Assembly (NCBI RefSeq): GCF_010868145.1 | Contig: NZ_JAAGUY010000029.1 | Span: 1 to 64,000 of the forward strand | Source: Nocardia cyriacigeorgica | GTDB taxonomy: Bacteria > Actinomycetota > Actinomycetes > Mycobacteriales > Mycobacteriaceae | Length of the DNA stretch: 64,000 nt | Direction of reading: 5' to 3' | Shown here: positions 25,935 to 34,446 of the stretch, in pieces | How the letters are laid out: every line of letters starts with the position of its first letter | Position numbering within the stretch: position 1 is the first letter of the stretch | The notes under the pieces: model-generated | Seen by the model: only the letters and a program-made list of their open reading frames with translations | What the model was told of the DNA's origin: nothing | The model's database searches: none | Position numbers and translations under genes: made by a program

Positions 25935-26007
25935 ACCCGCACGGTAGCCGCCGGCCACCCCGCATTAGCGGCTATGCGCGAATGCTGCTGGAGGGTCCGG
26001 TGGGTAT

Positions 26008-26679
26008 TTACCAGCGCACAGTGATCCCCGCCTCGCGGGCCAAGCTCGCGGCGAGACCGAGGAGGTCGCCGCCGTCGACGGTGGCGCCGCGTAGTCCGGC
26101 GACGCCGTCGATATCGGCGAGAGTGCAGTCGGTGAATCGGAGGTTGTGGCGCGTCGCGGTGCCGGTGAAGCGGGCCCCGGTGAGGTTGCAATGCTCGAAG
26201 GCGACATTGCGGAACTCGACACCCTCGAAATCGGCCTGACGCAGATCGCAGTCGCGGAAGACGACGGTGCGCAGCTTGGAGTACCGGAAGTTGGTGAGGT
26301 CGGCGCGGGTCGATTCGAGCAGAACGTCGCGCCAGCTGCCAGCGGTCCAGGACATGCCGGTCAGCCTGCTGGTGCTGATCGCGCATTCGGCCATCGTGCA
26401 TTCGTCGGCCTGCAGGTTGGCCAGATCGCAGACCGACAATTCGGATTCGTAGATCGTGACGCCGCGCATGACCCCGCCGAGACGGCAGTTGTCGAACCGG
26501 CAGCCATCGATGCCCAGTGCGTGGGTCTCGGGGCGGGTGAGGTCGGCGTCGGAGAACTCGACCTCGTCGATCGTGGTGTCATCGTCGAAGTTGTCGCGCG
26601 AGGATTCGGCGGGCCGGCGCTGCCGCGATCGGGGCGAAGTGGGCACGATCGGGACGTTGCTGTTGCCTGAGACTGCCAC
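26008..26679 (-). CDS. pentapeptide-repeat protein
   Basis: 223 residues from GTG 26679 (GGAG upstream). After a ~28-residue disordered, basic N-terminus, residues ~35-210 form a run of A(D/N)LxX-type pentapeptides (FSDADLTRPETH, CDLANLQADEC, STRADLTNFRYSKL, CDLRQADFEGVEF, CNLTGARFTG), giving a right-handed quadrilateral beta-helix. Such proteins can mimic DNA and protect gyrase from quinolones (Qnr/MfpA), but many have no known role. MfpA is ~183 residues and lacks the cysteine-rich pattern seen here. Isolated gene. Confidence 0.8.
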   Translation of the reverse strand: MAVSGNSNVPIVPTSPRSRQRRPAESSRDNFDDDTTIDEVEFSDADLTRPETHALGIDGCRFDNCRLGGVMRGVTIYESELSVCDLANLQADECTMAECAISTSRLTGMSWTAGSWRDVLLESTRADLTNFRYSKLRTVVFRDCDLRQADFEGVEFRNVAFEHCNLTGARFTGTATRHNLRFTDCTLADIDGVAGLRGATVDGGDLLGLAASLAREAGITVRW

Positions 26680-26844
26680 ACTTACTCCGCTTCTGTGTCG
26701 ATGAACCGTGCTCGGCAAACTACGGGACCGCACCGACAGCTGTCCGTGTGCCAGTGGAGGTGGCGCAGCTTTCGGGCTGGAATCGAAGCGACAGATGTGT
26801 CGCGAACGCGGGGCCCACTCGGGTATGTGCCGGGGGGGCGACGT

Positions 26845-27420
26845 TTACGTCGCTGATGTCGGGTTTCTGCGATGGTTGGCGTTGAAGCGCTCTTTCTTCT
26901 GACGATTCCCGCACGTGTTCATGTCACACCATCTGCGGGTGCGACTCCGGCTGGTGTCGAAGAAGGCGGCTCGGCAGGTCGGCGAAGCGCACAAGGCCAA
27001 TTTTCCGTCTCGCTCGCCTGAGATGATGCTGATCGCGTCGGCGGCGATCACGCCTAGGGCGTCTTCTACGCAGGAAGCCGAGCTGAGTTGCCATCGCCGA
27101 TCGCCCTCGGGCGTCAGGATGGCCACGGCCCGGCCCTGAGCGCTGCGGTCATTGATGATGTGGACAGCAGACGCAGGGAGAGCGTCGTTGATCGCGGCCG
27201 CTGTCGCGGCGGCGTGAATGGATTCCCTCAGCTCATAGGCGAGCTCGAGCTGGGCGGTGGTGCAGGACTCCAGGGCAAGGCCGTTCACTGTCAGCCAGTC
27301 GACGAGTCGGTGCGGCGTGGGTATGCGTTCCACAGCGTTGCCGCATCGCTCCGTCAGCGTCGCCGTGAAGCTGGTCGCCAGCACGCTGCCGAGGCGGAAA
27401 TCAGGGAACCCAACGCGCAT
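26845..27420 (-). CDS. CGNR zinc-finger (ABATE-domain) putative regulator
   Basis: 191 residues from ATG 27420. The C-terminal treble-clef finger is plain: LCASPTCRAAFFDTSRS, RRWCDMNTCGNRQKKERF, with the CGNR motif and paired cysteines that bind zinc. The N-terminal ~140 residues match the ABATE/stress-response domain fused to CGNR fingers. These proteins are predicted DNA-binding regulators. It is divergent from an epoxide hydrolase gene, and two AACC-N9-GGTT dyads lie between them, suggesting that it regulates itself and the hydrolase (inference). Confidence 0.8.
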   Translation of the reverse strand: MRVGFPDFRLGSVLATSFTATLTERCGNAVERIPTPHRLVDWLTVNGLALESCTTAQLELAYELRESIHAAATAAAINDALPASAVHIINDRSAQGRAVAILTPEGDRRWQLSSASCVEDALGVIAADAISIISGERDGKLALCASPTCRAAFFDTSRSRTRRWCDMNTCGNRQKKERFNANHRRNPTSAT

Positions 27421-27422
27421 GG

Positions 27423-27483
27423 AACCACCATAGCTGGTTGCGCACCGACTTCGAGCCATGTTAGAACCGTCATTGCTGGTTCT
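27423..27483. promoter_or_regulatory. paired AACC-N9-GGTT inverted repeats in divergent intergenic region
   Basis: AACC at 27423-27426 pairs with GGTT at 27436-27439. AACC at 27465-27468 pairs with GGTT at 27478-27481, and the second dyad extends to AGAACC/GGTTCT (27463-27483). Both have a 9-base spacer and they lie 42 bases apart, about four helical turns. This is the expected look of operators for a dimeric regulator, most simply the divergent CGNR protein. Confidence 0.5.
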
Positions 27484-27518
27484 CGACCACGGCGGTTTCA
27501 CGATATCGAGGAGGTTTC

Positions 27519-28706
27519 GTGCCCACAGACCGTCCAACCAACGACGTCCAAGCATTCGCAGCCCACGCGCCTGACGCTGACCTGGACGATCTGCGGGCAC
27601 GATTGACCGCGGCACGGCTGCCGGAAGCCGAGACGGTCTATCGCGCCGCGCCCGACCCGCGCCGATGGGAACAGGGCGTCCCTCTCGCCGACCTCGTCGA
27701 TGTCGTGAACTACTGGCGTACCGGGTACGACTGGCGATCGTTCGAAGCGCGCCTCAACCGGATCGGCCAGTTCCGCACGACCATTGATGGTCTGGGAATC
27801 CACTTCCTGCACCGCCGATCCGTTCGCGCAGACGCGACTCCATTGATCGTGACGCACGGCTGGCCGGGCAGCATTGCCGAGTTCATCGATGTAGTAGACG
27901 AGCTGGCGGATCCGACAGACGCAGATGCGCCGGCGTTCCACGTCGTGGTCCCGTCGCTACCAGGCTTCGGTTACAGCGACAAGCCGGCCACCACCGGATG
28001 GGGAATCGAAAAGATCGCGGCCGCATGGGTGGAACTGATGGGACGGCTCGGCTACAGCGAGTTCGTAGCGCACGGTGGCGACTGGGGAGGTGTGATCACT
28101 ACAGTCCTCGGCGCCAGATTCCCGGAGCGGGTTCTGGGCATCCACACGCTGACCCCGCAGCCGCCGCCCGGGCTGACCACCAACGGTATGACGGCAACCG
28201 AGCGCACATGGGTCGAGGAAACCAGTGACTTCTGGCGCGGCCCGCGCGCGGCGTACGCCAAACAACAGGCGACCCGGCCGCAGACCATCGGCTACTCGCT
28301 CGTCGACTCGCCAGTCGGGCTGCTCGCCTGGATCCTCGACAAGTTCGCCGAGTGGACAGATACCGATGACAGCCCGTTCGAGACGATTTCCCGAGACAGA
28401 ATTCTCGACGACGTCACCCTGTACTGGCTGACCGGGGCCGGCGCGTCGTCGGCCCGTATCTACTACGAAAGCCACGGCGGCGTCAATGCGCTCGACCCCG
28501 GACTGAGGGTCGACGTCCCGTCGGCAATCACCGTGTACCCACGCGACATCGAGAAGTGCCCGCGCCCCTGGGCGCAGCAGCGGTACCGGCACATCGTCCG
28601 ATGGAACTCGCCCGAAACCGGTGGTCATTTCCCGTCGCTGGAGGTTCCCGAGTATTTCGTCAAGGACCTGCGAGAAGGCCTCGCGGCAGTGCTTGCCGCT
28701 GATTGA
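27519..28706 (+). CDS. epoxide hydrolase (alpha/beta-hydrolase with EHN domain)
   Basis: 395 residues from GTG 27519, with GAGGAGG at 27508-27514. The N-terminal ~100 residues are the epoxide-hydrolase N domain (DLDDLRARLTAARLPE, WEQGVPLADLVDVVNYWR, YDWRSFEARLN). The hydrolase core shows HGWPGS (oxyanion hole), PSLPGFGYSDKP, HGGDWGG with the nucleophilic Asp, and ETGGHFPSLEVPE with the catalytic His. The family opens epoxides to diols, with substrates from juvenile-hormone-like lipids to xenobiotics. It is probably controlled by the divergent CGNR regulator. Confidence 0.9.
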   Translation: MPTDRPTNDVQAFAAHAPDADLDDLRARLTAARLPEAETVYRAAPDPRRWEQGVPLADLVDVVNYWRTGYDWRSFEARLNRIGQFRTTIDGLGIHFLHRRSVRADATPLIVTHGWPGSIAEFIDVVDELADPTDADAPAFHVVVPSLPGFGYSDKPATTGWGIEKIAAAWVELMGRLGYSEFVAHGGDWGGVITTVLGARFPERVLGIHTLTPQPPPGLTTNGMTATERTWVEETSDFWRGPRAAYAKQQATRPQTIGYSLVDSPVGLLAWILDKFAEWTDTDDSPFETISRDRILDDVTLYWLTGAGASSARIYYESHGGVNALDPGLRVDVPSAITVYPRDIEKCPRPWAQQRYRHIVRWNSPETGGHFPSLEVPEYFVKDLREGLAAVLAAD

Positions 28707-28912
28707 ACGAACGCGCGGGCGTCTGCCCTCGGCGCGAACCGGTCGGCTCATATGTCCTGGGGGAAACCACAGGCACTCACGCCTACGGATCGACGTCGTC
28801 GATCACCGATGATGGACGTCAGTGCTCACCGGTGTAGCCGGCGCGGACCAGCGACCTGAGCGACCCGCAACACGATGATTCGGTGTCGTAGCGGCTGCGT
28901 AGTCTGTAACCC

Positions 28913-30178
28913 ATGACGGTAGGACAGACAGCCGAGCTCGATGTGCGCGAGGCCGTGCACGAGGCCGCGCGTAAGGCTCGGGTCGCATCACGTGCGCTCG
29001 CCCAGTTGACCACCGCCGAGAAGAACGAAGCTCTGCACGCCGCTGCCGATGCGCTGCTCGCCGCCGCCGATCGGGTGCTGGCCGCAAACGCCGAGGACAT
29101 CGCGACCGCGCAGGCCGCGGGCACCGAGGAATCTCTGCTCGACCGATTGCGGCTGACCAAGCCACGCATCGATGGCATTGCCTCCGGGCTGCGGCAGGTC
29201 GCGGGCCTGCCGGATCCGGTCGGTGTGGTGGTGCGTGGTTCGACGCTGCCGAACGGGCTGGAAATCCGCCAGGTGCGGGTGCCGCTCGGGGTGGTCGGCA
29301 TGGTGTACGAGGCGCGGCCGAACGTGACCGTCGACGCGTTCGGGCTGGCGCTGAAGTCGGGCAACGCGGCGTTGCTGCGTGGCTCGTCGTCGGCTGCCCG
29401 ATCGAATGCCGCCCTGGTCGAGGTGCTGCGTGAATCGCTTGTCGCGCAGGGTATCCCCGCCGACGCCGTTCAGCTGCTGCCCAGTGCGGACCGGTCGAGC
29501 GTCACCCATCTGATCCAGGCGCGCGGTCTGGTCGATGTGGTGATTCCGCGCGGTGGCGCCGGGCTGATCAACGCCGTCGTGCGTGACGCGCAGGTGCCGA
29601 CCATCGAGACCGGCACCGGCAACTGCCACGTTTACGTGCACGCGGGCGCCGACCTGGATATGGCCGAGCAGATCCTGATCAACGCCAAGACCCGCAGGCC
29701 GAGCGTCTGCAATGCGGCCGAGACCGTGCTCATCGACGCCGCCATCGCCGAGGCCGCCGTGCCGCGGCTCACCAAGGCGCTCGAGGACAACGGCGTCACC
29801 ATTCACGGTGATCTGCCCGGTCAGGTTCCCGCCACCGATACCGATTGGGGCGAGGAGTACCTGACCCTCGATATCGCGCTGAAGGTTGTCGACGGTCTGG
29901 ATGCCGCGGTCGAGCACATCAACACCTGGGGCACCGGCCACACCGAGGCCATCGTCACCGCGGAATCGGCCGCGGCCCGCGAGTTCACCAGCCGGGTCGA
30001 CGCCGCGGCGGTCATGGTGAACGCTTCCACCGCCTTCACCGACGGCGAACAGTTCGGATTCGGTGCCGAGATCGGTATCTCCACCCAGAAGCTGCATGCA
30101 CGTGGCCCGATGGCGCTGCCCGAACTCACCTCCACCAAGTGGATCGTGTGGGGCGATGGGCAGGTCCGTCCGGTCTGA
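28913..30178 (+). CDS. proA: glutamate-5-semialdehyde dehydrogenase (gamma-glutamyl phosphate reductase)
   Basis: 421 residues, full length. It reduces gamma-glutamyl phosphate with NADPH in proline synthesis. Signatures: VPLGVVGMVYEARPNVTVDA, ALKSGNAALLRGSSSA, VVIPRGGAGLIN, and TRRPSVCNAAETVL with catalytic Cys266. The C-terminal FGAEIGISTQKLHARGPM is the ProA consensus. It is followed by the MoxR gene in the same order as in M. tuberculosis (Rv2427c then Rv2426c); the proB gene is not in the window. Confidence 0.97.
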   Translation: MTVGQTAELDVREAVHEAARKARVASRALAQLTTAEKNEALHAAADALLAAADRVLAANAEDIATAQAAGTEESLLDRLRLTKPRIDGIASGLRQVAGLPDPVGVVVRGSTLPNGLEIRQVRVPLGVVGMVYEARPNVTVDAFGLALKSGNAALLRGSSSAARSNAALVEVLRESLVAQGIPADAVQLLPSADRSSVTHLIQARGLVDVVIPRGGAGLINAVVRDAQVPTIETGTGNCHVYVHAGADLDMAEQILINAKTRRPSVCNAAETVLIDAAIAEAAVPRLTKALEDNGVTIHGDLPGQVPATDTDWGEEYLTLDIALKVVDGLDAAVEHINTWGTGHTEAIVTAESAAAREFTSRVDAAAVMVNASTAFTDGEQFGFGAEIGISTQKLHARGPMALPELTSTKWIVWGDGQVRPV

Positions 30179-30238
30179 CCCGGGACACCGATCCGCCGTC
30201 CCGTAGCGTGGGGCTGGTAGTCGCAGGAAAGGGACGCG

Positions 30239-31135
30239 GTGGTGGATCGCTCGAATTCGGATCAGGTCGCGGTTCAGGAGCCGATCTTCGCGTCGGTGGA
30301 CGAGGTGATCGATCGGCTCGCCGAGACCGGCTATCTGGCCGATAAGTCCACCGCTACGTCGGTGTTCTTGGCCGATCGGCTGGGTAAACCGCTGCTGATC
30401 GAGGGGCCGGCCGGTGTCGGCAAGACCGAGCTGTCGCGTGCGGTCGCGCAGACCGCGGGCGCGGAGCTGGTGCGTTTGCAGTGCTATGAGGGTGTCGATG
30501 AGGCTCGCGCGCTCTACGAATGGAACCACGCCAAGCAGATCCTGCGGATCCAGGCCTCCAGCGAGAACGATTGGGAAGAGACCAAGGCCGATGTCTTCAC
30601 CGAGGAATTCCTGCTCGCGCGGCCGCTGCTGACCGCGATCCGCCGGACCGAGCCGACGGTGCTGCTCATCGACGAAACCGACAAGGCAGACGTCGAGATC
30701 GAGGGGCTGCTGCTCGAGGTGCTCAGTGATTTCGCGGTGACGGTGCCCGAACTCGGCACCATCACCGCCGCGCACAAGCCGTTCGTGGTGCTCACCTCCA
30801 ACGCCACCAGGGAGTTGTCCGAGGCGCTCAAGCGTCGCTGCCTCTACCTGCATCTGGATTTCCCCGACGCCGACCTCGAACGTCGTATCCTGGCCAGCCG
30901 GGTACCGGAATTGCCCGAGGCCGTCGCGGCGCAGCTGGTGCGAATCGTGCACGTGCTGCGCGGCATGCCGTTGAAGAAGCTGCCGTCGGTGGCCGAGTCC
31001 ATCGACTGGGGTCGGACACTCCTGGCCCTCGGCATGCAGGATCTCGACGACACCACGGTGCGTGCGACGCTCGGTGTGGTGCTCAAACATCGCAGCGACC
31101 ATGAGCGTGCGCTGGCCGAGCTGAAACTGGCCTGA
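30239..31135 (+). CDS. MoxR-family AAA+ ATPase
   Basis: 298 residues from GTG 30239 (GTG 30242 is equally possible), AGGAAAGGGA upstream. Walker A EGPAGVGKTE is near residues 54-63, Walker B VLLIDETDKAD near 141, and sensor 1 VVLTSNATRELSEALKRRC follows. MoxR ATPases act as chaperones that mature or insert cofactors into partner complexes, together with a VWA protein. The VWA gene follows 4 bases after the stop, as in the Rv2426c-Rv2425c pair. The client is unknown. Confidence 0.9.
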   Translation: MVDRSNSDQVAVQEPIFASVDEVIDRLAETGYLADKSTATSVFLADRLGKPLLIEGPAGVGKTELSRAVAQTAGAELVRLQCYEGVDEARALYEWNHAKQILRIQASSENDWEETKADVFTEEFLLARPLLTAIRRTEPTVLLIDETDKADVEIEGLLLEVLSDFAVTVPELGTITAAHKPFVVLTSNATRELSEALKRRCLYLHLDFPDADLERRILASRVPELPEAVAAQLVRIVHVLRGMPLKKLPSVAESIDWGRTLLALGMQDLDDTTVRATLGVVLKHRSDHERALAELKLA

Positions 31136-31139
31136 GTCG

Positions 31140-32564
31140 ATGTCCGCGCGATCGGTACCCGCGCAGTCGCCGAGTTTTCAGGCGCCACACGGGATCGCGG
31201 GCCACCTCGTCGATTTCGTCGAGGCCTTGCGGGCTCGGGGTGTTCCGGTGGGTCCGTCGGAGACGGTGGACGCCGGCCGGGTCCTGACGGTGCTCGATCT
31301 GATGGACCGCGAGTCGGTCCGGGAGGGTCTCGCCTGCGCGCTGCTGCGCCGCACGACGCACCGCACCACCTACGATGGACTGTTCGACCTGTGGTTTCCG
31401 GTCGCGATCGGCGCCCGCACCGATTCGGTGGACGATGTCGAGATTCCGCGGACGCCGTCGGGCAGTGTCGACATCGAGGCGCTGCGCGAGATGCTGGCCG
31501 AGCTGTTGACCGAGGAGGGCTCCGCCGCCCAGTTGGAATCCCTGGCCGGGCAGATGGTGGAGGAGCTCGGCCAATATCAGTCCGCGCGCGGCCCATCGTT
31601 TTCCACCTATCAGGCGCTCAAAGAGGTGCAGCCGCAGACGCTGCTGGCGAAGATCCTCGCCGGTTTGGCGCGCCCCGACGCGAGTGCGTTCGATACCGAG
31701 GTGGCGCGCCGCGCCGCACGTCAGCGCATCGACGGGTTCCGCGCCACCGTGGATGCCGAGACCCGCAGGCGCGTCGCCGAACGGATCGGCCGGGAGCGCG
31801 TCGCCAGTTACGGCGTCGCGCGACAGGCCGAAGAGGTCGATTTCCTGCGCGCCTCGGAGTCGGAGTTGGCCGAGTTGCGTCGCAGTACCCAGCGACTGGC
31901 TCGGATACTCGCCTCGCGGTTGGCGGTGCGGCGCAAGCATTCCCGGCGCGGGGAGATCGATCTGCGGCGCACACTGCGTAAATCCATGTCGACCGGCGGG
32001 GTGCCGATCGATCTGGTCAGTCGTAAGCCGAGGCCTGGCCGCCCGGAACTGGTGTTGCTGTGTGATGTCTCTGGCTCGGTCGCCGGGTTCAGCAATTTCA
32101 CCTTGTTACTGGTGAGCGCGTTGCGCGAACAGTTCTCCCGGGTGCGGATCTTCGCCTTCGTCGATCAGACCGATGAGGTGACCCGGTTCTTCGATGCGCG
32201 AACGCAATTGGACGAGGCGATGAAACGCGTGTTCACCGAGGCCGACGTCGCCGGATTCGATGGGCATTCCGATTACGGCAGTGCATTGGCCGGTTTCGCC
32301 GAGAAGTGGCCCGATGCCGTCACCAGCCGCAGCTCGCTGCTGATCCTCGGTGATGCGCGCACCAACTATCGCGATCCAGAGCTGGAGACGCTGCGCAGGC
32401 TGGTGGAGGTGGCCAAGCATGCGCATTGGCTGAATCCGGAGCCGACAACCCAATGGGGATCGGGTGATTCGGCGGCCGATAAGTATCAGCAGGTGATCGA
32501 GATGCACGAATGCCGGTCGGCGGCGCAGCTGACGGCGGTGGTATCGCGGCTGCTGCCGGTGTGA
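31140..32564 (+). CDS. VWA (CoxE-like) domain protein
   Basis: 474 residues. The C-terminal half is a von Willebrand A domain with the metal-adhesion motif LLCDVSGSVAGFS (DxSxS) near residue 308, followed by DVAGFDGHSDYGSAL and LLILGDARTNY. The N-terminal ~250 residues are helical and typical of CoxE-like partners of MoxR ATPases. Spacing of 4 bases to the MoxR gene indicates co-translation. Together they form a chaperone-like module that may assist protein-complex assembly or metal insertion. Confidence 0.88.
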   Translation: MSARSVPAQSPSFQAPHGIAGHLVDFVEALRARGVPVGPSETVDAGRVLTVLDLMDRESVREGLACALLRRTTHRTTYDGLFDLWFPVAIGARTDSVDDVEIPRTPSGSVDIEALREMLAELLTEEGSAAQLESLAGQMVEELGQYQSARGPSFSTYQALKEVQPQTLLAKILAGLARPDASAFDTEVARRAARQRIDGFRATVDAETRRRVAERIGRERVASYGVARQAEEVDFLRASESELAELRRSTQRLARILASRLAVRRKHSRRGEIDLRRTLRKSMSTGGVPIDLVSRKPRPGRPELVLLCDVSGSVAGFSNFTLLLVSALREQFSRVRIFAFVDQTDEVTRFFDARTQLDEAMKRVFTEADVAGFDGHSDYGSALAGFAEKWPDAVTSRSSLLILGDARTNYRDPELETLRRLVEVAKHAHWLNPEPTTQWGSGDSAADKYQQVIEMHECRSAAQLTAVVSRLLPV

Positions 32565-32615
32565 CGATGAGCGCTTGTTAAGCGAATCTTATGGTGTTGC
32601 CGCGACAATGCCCGA

Positions 32616-34445
32616 ATGGTCAACACAGCTCCGGCGGACAACAACTATTCGTTTCAGGTCGATCTGCGCGGGATCGTGGATCTGCTGTCGCACCACCTGT
32701 ACTCGAGTCCGCGGGTCTACATCCGGGAGTTGTTGCAGAACGCCGTCGATGCCGTCACGGCACGTGCGAAGCTCGACCCCGATGCCCCGACCGCGATCCG
32801 GCTGACACTCGACGGCAACGGCCTGCGTATCACCGATCCCGGTATAGGGCTCACCGAAGCCGACGTACACCGCTTCCTTGCCACCATCGGCCGCTCGTCC
32901 AAACGCGATGACATCGAGGGTGCCCGGCGGGAGTTCCTCGGCCAGTTCGGTATCGGCCTGCTCGCCTGCTTCACCGTCGCCGAGACGATCCGCGTTGTCA
33001 CCCGTTCGGCAGCTGATGCCGATGCCGCGCCGGTGGAGTGGGTCGCCGCGGCGGACGGGACGTATGTGCTGCGTGCACTCGGGCCGGGGGAGTATCCCGA
33101 CCCTGGTACCACCGTCGAGCTGACGCCACGGCCGGGAGCACAGTCCTGGTTCACCGCCGAACGCGTGCTCGAACTCGTCGCCGACTACGGTTCGTTGTTG
33201 CCCTATGAGGTGACCGTCGAAGCCGACGGGCCGGTGGTCCGGGTGACCGATCCGCCGCCCATCTGGCGGCGCCCGTTCGACTCGCCCGCGCTGCGGCGGG
33301 CCGCGCTGTTCGACTACGGCGAGCGGGTCCTCGGTTTCCAGCCGCTGGACGTCATCGATCTCGATACCGATCTCGCCGGGGTGAGCGGTGTCGCGTATGT
33401 GCTGTCGCAACCGGGCAATCCGGCCGAATCCAGCGCGCATCGTGTCTATTTGAAGGGGATGCTGCTCGGGGATGCGGTGCGCGGCGTGCTGCCGGACTGG
33501 GCGTTCTTCGTGCGCTGTGTCATCGATACCGATTCGCTGCGCCCCACCGCGTCGCGGGAAGGCCTCTACGAGGACGAGCGTCTGGCCATTGTCCGTGACG
33601 CGCTCGGTGATCGGGTGCGGGACTGGCTGACCGAAGTCGCCGCCGAGCAGCCCGAGCGGCTGGCCGCATTCCTGTCGGTGCATGCGCTCGGCGTCAAGGC
33701 CATGGCCAGGCATTCGACCGAGTTGCTGCGGATCATGTTGCCGCATCTGCTGTTCGAGACCACCGAGGGCCGGATCCCGCTCACCGAGTTCGTCCGCAAG
33801 CATCCGGTGGTGCGGGTCAGCACGTCGGTGGAGGAGTTCCGGCAGGTGGCACAGACCGCGTCGGCGCAGGGTATCGGCATCGTCAACGGCGGCTACACCT
33901 ATGACGCCGAACTGGTCGCGCTGCTGCCGCAGATCGTGCCCGGTGTGGAGGTGGTCGAACTCGACGGTGCCGCCGTGACTGCCGCGCTCGACCCGGTGGA
34001 TCCGGCCGAGGAACTGGCGCTGGCGCCGGTGCTCGCGACCGCACGTACCACCCTCGATCCGCTCGCCTGCGATGTGCTGCTGCGCGCTTACCACCCGGTG
34101 TCGGTGCCCGCGCTCTATCTCGACAGCCGTGGTGCCAGGAACGAACGGGCCAGGGCCGACACCGCGGCCGACGCCGACGATCTGTGGTCCGACATTCTCG
34201 GTGCGCTCGAATCCGCGACACCACGCGCACAGCTGGTCCTCAACTATCACAGCCCGGTGGTGCGCAGACTGGCCCGCATCGGCGATCCGGTGTTCTTGAA
34301 GACCGCAATCGAATCGCTGTACGGGCAGGCCCTGCTGATGACCCACCGGCCGCTGCGGCCCGCCGATACCGCGCTGCTCAACCGCGCGTTCAGTGAGTTT
34401 CTGAGCTGGGCGACCGAGCGCGCCGTCGACGGCGGGGAGAACTGA
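32616..34445 (+). CDS. Hsp90-family (HtpG-like) chaperone
   Basis: 609 residues. The GHKL ATPase site is clear: YIRELLQNAVDA with Glu38 and Asn42, ITDPGIGLT, and FLGQFGIGLLACF. Sequence identity to canonical HtpG is low past the N domain, but the middle-domain HRVYLKGMLLGDAVRGVLPDWAFFVRCVIDTD pattern (given here in part) and the C-terminal dimerisation region are recognisable by position. It follows the MoxR/VWA pair by 51 bases and is followed immediately (one base) by a TPR gene, so it probably works with that TPR protein as a cochaperone, as eukaryotic Hsp90 does with TPR partners (inference). Confidence 0.8.
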   Translation: MVNTAPADNNYSFQVDLRGIVDLLSHHLYSSPRVYIRELLQNAVDAVTARAKLDPDAPTAIRLTLDGNGLRITDPGIGLTEADVHRFLATIGRSSKRDDIEGARREFLGQFGIGLLACFTVAETIRVVTRSAADADAAPVEWVAAADGTYVLRALGPGEYPDPGTTVELTPRPGAQSWFTAERVLELVADYGSLLPYEVTVEADGPVVRVTDPPPIWRRPFDSPALRRAALFDYGERVLGFQPLDVIDLDTDLAGVSGVAYVLSQPGNPAESSAHRVYLKGMLLGDAVRGVLPDWAFFVRCVIDTDSLRPTASREGLYEDERLAIVRDALGDRVRDWLTEVAAEQPERLAAFLSVHALGVKAMARHSTELLRIMLPHLLFETTEGRIPLTEFVRKHPVVRVSTSVEEFRQVAQTASAQGIGIVNGGYTYDAELVALLPQIVPGVEVVELDGAAVTAALDPVDPAEELALAPVLATARTTLDPLACDVLLRAYHPVSVPALYLDSRGARNERARADTAADADDLWSDILGALESATPRAQLVLNYHSPVVRRLARIGDPVFLKTAIESLYGQALLMTHRPLRPADTALLNRAFSEFLSWATERAVDGGEN

Positions 34446-34446
34446 T

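Noticed and set aside
28988..31102. Long antisense open frame (about 700 residues) opposite proA and the MoxR gene
   Set aside because: It is His/Arg/Gly-rich without recognisable domains and lies opposite two clear genes; such frames are by-products of G/C bias at third positions.
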